Below are positions 59,361 to 64,000 of a stretch of DNA of 64,000 nucleotides, one piece after another; positions within the stretch are counted from its first letter, which is position 1, and each line of letters starts with the position of its first letter. Source of the stretch: Streptomyces abyssalis (GTDB lineage Bacteria > Actinomycetota > Actinomycetes > Streptomycetales > Streptomycetaceae). The position numbers were made by a program, and so were the translations under genes. Under the pieces are notes generated by a model that saw nothing but the letters and a program-made list of their open reading frames with translations, made no database searches and was not told the DNA's origin. Location: the NCBI RefSeq assembly GCF_001751365.1, contig NZ_LJGT01000040.1, positions 849,696 to 913,695 of the forward strand, read 5' to 3'.

Positions 59361-60704
59361 TCAGGACGGGGACGGGGCGCTGTCGCCCGAGGGCCCGGGG
59401 GAGTCCTTCAGCAGCGGCTGGACCAAGGGCGGCGCAGCCGTCGTGCGGCGCTCCAGGTTCCGTACGCCCGGCACGCACAGGACGGCGGCGGTGAGGGCCA
59501 CGATCAGCGCCGAGCAGCCCCAGAGCGCGGCGGACCGTCCGATCAGCGCCTCCACAGGTCCTGCGAGCGCCGTGGCCACGGGGACCATGGCGACGGAGCC
59601 CAGCCAGTCGTAGGCGGAGACGCGGGAGAACTTCTCCTCCGGCACCTCCTGATGCAGCGCCATCATCCAGGTCACCGCGAAGACTTCGACGGCGAGCCCG
59701 CTCCCGAACATCACCGCCGTCAGCGGGCCGGCCGTCACCGGCACGGCGAGTGCCGCGGAGGGCAGCGCGAGCGGGAACACGCACAGCGCGCCCGCGAGCA
59801 GGATGCGTCGCGGCTGCCAGCGGGTCATGAGCAGGGCACCGCCGACCGTGCCCGCGCCGAAGGCGGCGAGCGCGACACCCCAGGGCCCGGCGCCGCCCAG
59901 GTGCTCCTCGGCGACCAGTGGTCCGTACACCGCTTCGGCGGCGGCGACCACGGCGTTGACGACCGCGAACTGCACGATCACGGACCACAGCCAGGGTCGC
60001 CCGGTCACCTCGCGCCAGCCGTCGCGGAGGTCGGCGAACAGCCCGGTGCCGCGCACCCGTTCAGGCATGCCGCTCAGGTCGAGGAGGCCCCGCAGGGAGC
60101 CGGCGACGGCGAACGCCGCCGCGTCCACCGCGAGCACCCAGCCCGGGCCGAGCGCGGCGACCAGCGCACCGCCCAGCGCGGCGCCGCCGATGTGCGCGCC
60201 GTTCATGCCCATGCGGAAGACCGCGAAGGCCCGTGCCGACTGCTCACTCCGGACGGTCGCCAGCACCATGCCCTCGGCGGCGGGCCCGAAGAACGCCTGC
60301 CCTGTGCCGCCGAGTGCCGAGAGAACGGCCATCTGCCACAACCGGGCCTCCCCGGAGATCACCAGGACGGCGAAGGTGCCCTGCGAAAGGCAGTTGAGCG
60401 CGTTGGCCGCGACCATGACGTGGTGCCGGGGCAGCCGGTCGGCGACCGCGCCGCCGATGAGCAGGAAGAGGACCAGCGGGACCGTACGGGACGCGGCGAT
60501 CAGACCGACGTCGGTGCCGTCGCCGCCGGCCTCGAGCACGGCGAACGCCGACGCGATGAGGGCACCTGAGCTTCCGAGTCCGGTGACCACGGCGGCCGTC
60601 GTCAGCAGCGTGTAGTTGCGTCCGGCCCACGGGGGCCTGCGCGGCGCGAGGCGTCTGCGCGAGGGAGGGCCGTCGGCCGGCGCCGCCCCCGGTCCGTGAT
60701 TCAC
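59361..60704 (-). CDS. MFS transporter (DHA3/enterobactin exporter-like)
   Basis: A 447-residue major-facilitator protein starting at GTG 60704. About 12 helices are visible, opening RNYTLLTTAAVVTGLGSSGALIASAFAVLEAGGDGTDVGLIAASRTVPLVLFLLIGGAVADRLPRHHVMVAANAL, the pattern of DHA3 drug exporters. It is 104 bases downstream of the YafY/WYL-type regulator gene on the same strand and may be controlled by it. Confidence 0.88.
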   Translation of the reverse strand: MNHGPGAAPADGPPSRRRLAPRRPPWAGRNYTLLTTAAVVTGLGSSGALIASAFAVLEAGGDGTDVGLIAASRTVPLVLFLLIGGAVADRLPRHHVMVAANALNCLSQGTFAVLVISGEARLWQMAVLSALGGTGQAFFGPAAEGMVLATVRSEQSARAFAVFRMGMNGAHIGGAALGGALVAALGPGWVLAVDAAAFAVAGSLRGLLDLSGMPERVRGTGLFADLRDGWREVTGRPWLWSVIVQFAVVNAVVAAAEAVYGPLVAEEHLGGAGPWGVALAAFGAGTVGGALLMTRWQPRRILLAGALCVFPLALPSAALAVPVTAGPLTAVMFGSGLAVEVFAVTWMMALHQEVPEEKFSRVSAYDWLGSVAMVPVATALAGPVEALIGRSAALWGCSALIVALTAAVLCVPGVRNLERRTTAAPPLVQPLLKDSPGPSGDSAPSPS

Positions 60705-60808
60705 CCCCCGGACTATGAACGCCGCGGCCGTCGGTTGCAACCGCTTTTCCCGGTGCCCGGGGTGCCCGTACGGAAGGGGTCCGGCCCACGGAATCTCCGC
60801 GGTTCCGG

Positions 60809-61915
60809 TCAGTGAGCGGCTCCAGGGGCCTCCGGGACGTCCGGGGCGTCCGCGGCCTCCGGGGTCGCCGCCGACAGGAGCCGCCTGCCGAATGTGCGGC
60901 AGGACTCGGCGAGTTGCGTGCCGGAGCTGATCCGGAAGTCCGCGTCCAGGAAGGCGAGGTTGAGGACCAGCCACTGCCAGGAGTCCAGCGCGAGGCTGAC
61001 GCGGGTCCGGCTGTCGCTGACGGCGTGGATCTCGGCATCCTGGAACTTCAGGGCGTCGGCCACGTCCGCGGCCGGGGCTTCGACGAGGACGCCGACGTGC
61101 TGTCTGCCCCTGTTGAGCCCCTGCCGCAGGTACTCCGCCGCCGACTCGGCGGGCAGCGGCCGCGGCTCGTACCGGTCGCCCGTCCGCAGTGGTCCGGTGA
61201 TGCGGTCCAGGCGGAAGACGCGCCAGTCCTCCCGTTCGAGGTCCCAGGCCAGCAGGTACCAGCGCAGCAGATGATGGACCTGCCGGTACGGTTCAACGCG
61301 CCGGTCCGTCCGCTCCCCGCGTGCGTCGGTGTACGTGAACGACATCGTCTCGCGGTGCGCGATGGCCTCGGCGGCGGTGCCGAGCTGCTGTGCGGTCACG
61401 CTCGGAGCGTGTTGCGGACTCGTCTCCAGGCTGGAGCGGATCGATGCGAGGCGGGGACGCAGCCGGGCGGGGAGGAACTGGTCCAGCTTTCCGTAGGCGC
61501 GGGTCGCGGCGTCGTCGATCCCGCTTCCGCCGGCCTGGCCGCCCTCTGCCCGCCCGCTGTCGGCCCGTCCGCCCTCCGCCTGCCCGCCCTCGTCGGACCG
61601 CCCTGTTCCGGCGGACCGGGGCCCTTCGGCCGGCGGCTCCGTGGCGGCGAGGGAGGCGAGGGCCAGCAGCGTCGCCACCGCTTCGTCGTCGTCCAGGACG
61701 AGCGGCGGCATCGTGCGGCCCGCGGCGAGGCGGTAGTAGCCGCCGGGCCCCGGCTGGGTCCGGACGGGGTATCCGTATCCGCGCAGCCGGTCGACGTCCC
61801 GGCGCAGCGTCCGCGGGCTGACGCTCAGCCGCCGGGTCAGTTCCTGCCCGCTGAACCGCCGGCCCGTCTGCAGGGTCGACAGCAGTGCCAGCATGCGTTC
61901 GGTGACGTCGGCCAT
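60809..61915 (-). CDS. YafY-type HTH/WYL-domain regulator
   Basis: A 368-residue regulator. An N-terminal winged helix (MLALLSTLQTGRRFSGQELTRRLSVSPRTLRRDVDRLRGYGYPV) is typical of DeoR/YafY proteins. A Gly/Ala/Asp-rich linker near residues 100-135 contains repeated AEGG-like units. The WYL domain carries RVEPYRQVHHLLRWYLLAWDLEREDWRVFRLDRIT, and a WCX-like C-terminus follows. WYL proteins sense nucleic acid fragments or small ligands. It is divergent from the UvrA-like gene, 63 bases apart, suggesting shared control. Confidence 0.88.
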   Translation of the reverse strand: MADVTERMLALLSTLQTGRRFSGQELTRRLSVSPRTLRRDVDRLRGYGYPVRTQPGPGGYYRLAAGRTMPPLVLDDDEAVATLLALASLAATEPPAEGPRSAGTGRSDEGGQAEGGRADSGRAEGGQAGGSGIDDAATRAYGKLDQFLPARLRPRLASIRSSLETSPQHAPSVTAQQLGTAAEAIAHRETMSFTYTDARGERTDRRVEPYRQVHHLLRWYLLAWDLEREDWRVFRLDRITGPLRTGDRYEPRPLPAESAAEYLRQGLNRGRQHVGVLVEAPAADVADALKFQDAEIHAVSDSRTRVSLALDSWQWLVLNLAFLDADFRISSGTQLAESCRTFGRRLLSAATPEAADAPDVPEAPGAAH

Positions 61916-61978
61916 GCCCTCGATCCTGCCAGCTGTCGCGGTCAGGATGTGGCCGCATCTGCTCGTAGCCTCGCAGGC

Positions 61979-64000
61979 ATGACAGAGCGGAACATCAGCC
62001 TTCGCGGAGTCCGTACGAACAACCTGGCCGAGGTGGACGTCGACGTCCCGCGCAACCGGCTGGTCGTGTTCGTCGGCGTGTCCGGCTCGGGCAAGTCGTC
62101 ACTCGTCTTCGACACGATCGCCGCCGAGGCCGGGCATCAACTGGGGGAGACCTTCCCGCCGTTCGCGAGGAACCGGCTGCCGAAGTGGGCCCGTCCGGAC
62201 GTCGAGCACATCGGGGGCCTGACCCCGGTGGTCGTCATCGACCAGCGCCGGATCGGCGGCAACGCCCGGTCGACCGTCGGCACCGTCACGGACGCCTGGA
62301 CCTATCTGCGGCTGCTGTTCTCCCGGCTCAGCAGCCCCCACGTCGGCGAGTCGAACCACTTCTCCTTCAACGACCCCGCCGGCATGTGCACGGGCTGCTC
62401 CGGTCTCGGCGAGGTGGTGGTCAGCGCGGTCGAGCGCTTCCTGGACCTGGACAAGTCCCTTGCCGGCGGGGGAATCCGGCTGCCCGGCTTCGGCAACGGC
62501 GGCTACTGGTACTCCCAGTACGCAGACATCGGTTCGTTCGACGAGCACACCCCGCTCCGGCACTGGACCCCGTCCGAACGCAAGGCGCTGCTGTACGGGG
62601 GTGAGGCGGCGGCGAAGCTGGGCCGCAAGCCTCCCAAGGGCTACGAGGGAGTCGTCGAGCGGTTCGAGCGGATCCACCTGCACACCTCCGACAACCTCTC
62701 GGAGCGCAAGCAGGACGTGATCCGGCGCTTCACCCGGTCCGCGACCTGCGCGGAGTGCTCCGGTGACCGGCTGAAGGAGGCCGCGCGAGGTGCCACCGTG
62801 CTCGGTCACACCATCGGCGAGATGTCCCGCCTGGAGATCACCGAGCTCGTGAACCTGGTCCGTGCGGTCGAGCCGGCGCGGGTCGCGCCCGTCGTGGACG
62901 CGCTCACCGCACGGCTGGAGGCGATGATCACGATCGGCCTCGGCTATCTCACGCTCTCCCGTGCGACGACGACCCTCTCCGGCGGGGAGTCGCAGCGGAT
63001 CAAGACGGTCAAGCACCTCGGCTCCAGCCTCACCGAGATGACGTACGTGGTCGACGAGCCGACCGTGGGACTGCATCCCACCGACGTGGATTCCGTGATC
63101 GAGCTTCTGGAGCGGCTTCGCGACAGCGGCAACAACGTCCTCGTCGTCGAGCACGATCCGGCGGTGATGGCGCACGCGGACCAGATCGTCGAGATCGGCC
63201 CGGGTGCGGGTGCCGCCGGCGGACGGCTCGTCTTCCAGGGGACCTTCAGCCGGCTCCGGGACGCCGGCACACCGACCGGCCGTGCCCTCGCCCGGCACCG
63301 GCCGCTCAAGCGCGAACCGCGTCCCGCCACGGGGCACTTCACTGTCACCGACGCCTGCCGCAACAACCTGCGGCATCTCACCGTGCGGTTCCCCACGGGA
63401 GTGATGACCGTCCTCACCGGCGTCGCCGGCTCCGGCAAGTCCAGCCTCGCGGACGAACTGGTGGCCCAGCACGGGGCGACCGTGATCGACCAGAAGCCCG
63501 TCAGCACCAACCGCCGCTCCACTCCGGTCACTTACACCGGCATCGCTCCCGCGATCCGCAGGCTCTTCGCCAGGCGCAACCACGTCGCCGCCGGTCTGTT
63601 CAGCGCCAACTCCGGGGGCGCCTGCCCCGACTGCAGAGGGCTCGGCGTCATCTACACCGATCTCGCCTTCATGGACGGCCAGGAGGTCGTCTGCGAGACC
63701 TGTCTCGGCCGCCGCTTCACCTCCGAGGTCCTCGCACACACCGTGGACGGACTGTCCATCGCCGACGTGGACGACCTCACCGTCGACGAGGGCGTCGCGC
63801 GGCTGCCCGAGGCGGCCGTCTCCCGGGAGCTGGGCCGGCTCGCCGCCGTCGGCCTGGGCTATCTGCGTCTGGGGCAGTCCCTGAGCACGCTGTCGGGAGG
63901 AGAGTGCCAACGGGTCAAGATCGCAAGGGAGCTCCGTCACGCGGAGGCACCCACCACGTACGTTCTCGACGAGCCCACGACAGGCCTGCACATGGACGAC
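61979..64000 (+). CDS. UvrA-like ABC ATPase, incomplete at window end
   Basis: An excinuclease ABC subunit A-like protein, at least 674 residues, cut by the window edge. Both ATPase halves are visible: Walker A VFVGVSGSGKSSLVFDT (about residues 30-46) and VLTGVAGSGKSSLADEL, signatures TTTLSGGESQR and LSTLSGGECQR, Walker B TYVVDEPTVGLHP and TYVLDEPTTGLHMDD. Zinc-finger cysteines are in CTGCSGLG, CAECSGDR, CPDCRGLG and CETCLGRR. It is shorter than housekeeping UvrA, with a reduced insertion domain, like the UvrA2/drug-resistance type. It may protect against DNA-binding drugs. No other uvr gene is in view. Confidence 0.9.
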   Translation, partial: MTERNISLRGVRTNNLAEVDVDVPRNRLVVFVGVSGSGKSSLVFDTIAAEAGHQLGETFPPFARNRLPKWARPDVEHIGGLTPVVVIDQRRIGGNARSTVGTVTDAWTYLRLLFSRLSSPHVGESNHFSFNDPAGMCTGCSGLGEVVVSAVERFLDLDKSLAGGGIRLPGFGNGGYWYSQYADIGSFDEHTPLRHWTPSERKALLYGGEAAAKLGRKPPKGYEGVVERFERIHLHTSDNLSERKQDVIRRFTRSATCAECSGDRLKEAARGATVLGHTIGEMSRLEITELVNLVRAVEPARVAPVVDALTARLEAMITIGLGYLTLSRATTTLSGGESQRIKTVKHLGSSLTEMTYVVDEPTVGLHPTDVDSVIELLERLRDSGNNVLVVEHDPAVMAHADQIVEIGPGAGAAGGRLVFQGTFSRLRDAGTPTGRALARHRPLKREPRPATGHFTVTDACRNNLRHLTVRFPTGVMTVLTGVAGSGKSSLADELVAQHGATVIDQKPVSTNRRSTPVTYTGIAPAIRRLFARRNHVAAGLFSANSGGACPDCRGLGVIYTDLAFMDGQEVVCETCLGRRFTSEVLAHTVDGLSIADVDDLTVDEGVARLPEAAVSRELGRLAAVGLGYLRLGQSLSTLSGGECQRVKIARELRHAEAPTTYVLDEPTTGLHMDD

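Noticed and set aside
1..64000. CRISPR arrays, tRNA or rRNA genes, insertion sequences
   Set aside because: No regularly spaced repeats, tRNA-like ends or transposase motifs were seen.

Overview
This is a high-GC actinobacterial window with all the habits of a Streptomyces chromosome: strong third-position GC bias, GTG/TTG starts, stop/start overlaps, rare TTA codons and a type I glutamine synthetase. It starts inside glnA and ends inside a uvrA-like gene. No tRNA, rRNA, CRISPR array, transposase or integrase was found.

Region 1 (1 to about 15,170). Downstream of glnA lies a roughly 13-14 kb insert bounded by copies of the glnA 3' end and its terminator. The last codons of glnA recur at 14013-14029 and again at 15048-15059, and the second recurrence is followed by a near-identical copy of the glnA terminator. 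This looks like one or two tandem integrative-element remnants at glnA. The insert carries a RiPP cluster that I assign to the linaridin type: two small precursors each with a P-x-x-x-T-P motif (PVLSTP, PVLATP) followed by Ala/Gly-rich cores, an HTTM-type membrane protein, an alpha/beta hydrolase, a LinL-like protein, a SAM methyltransferase, an ABC exporter and a phytoene-desaturase-like flavoprotein. Two LuxR-type regulators follow. A hairpin separates the precursors from the modification genes.

Region 2 (15,244-16,272). A secreted lamin-tail-domain protein.

Region 3 (16,740-54,493). A large cluster without NRPS or PKS genes that appears to draw on the shikimate/chorismate pathway. It holds a Thermotoga-type DAHP synthase, an isochorismate synthase, two divergent EPSP-synthase-like proteins with altered active sites, an N-terminal fragment of a canonical aroA, a HisC-like aminotransferase, asparagine synthetase, two ATP-grasp ligases, four acyl-adenylating domains of LuxE/PaaK/EhpF type, two LuxC/ALDH-type acyl reductases (one fused to an adenylating domain), a double GNAT protein, oxidoreductases, two cyclase-family hydrolases, a methyltransferase, RidA, three or four MFS transporters, and GlxA-type and HxlR-type regulators. 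The likely logic is supply of chorismate or isochorismate (or an analogue), enolpyruvyl-type chemistry, carboxylate activation and reduction to aldehyde/alcohol, transamination, amide formation and export. The product is not known to me. TTA codons in the DAHP synthase and HxlR genes suggest bldA dependence. This cluster and the linaridin-like one are the two most interesting systems here.

Region 4 (54,853-64,000). More ordinary genes: a polar amino-acid ABC importer (ATPase, permease, binding lipoprotein), an SDR oxidoreductase, a cupin, an MFS transporter, a YafY/WYL-type regulator and the first part of a UvrA-like ATPase.

All family calls come from reading translated sequence and remembered motifs. 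No database search was run.
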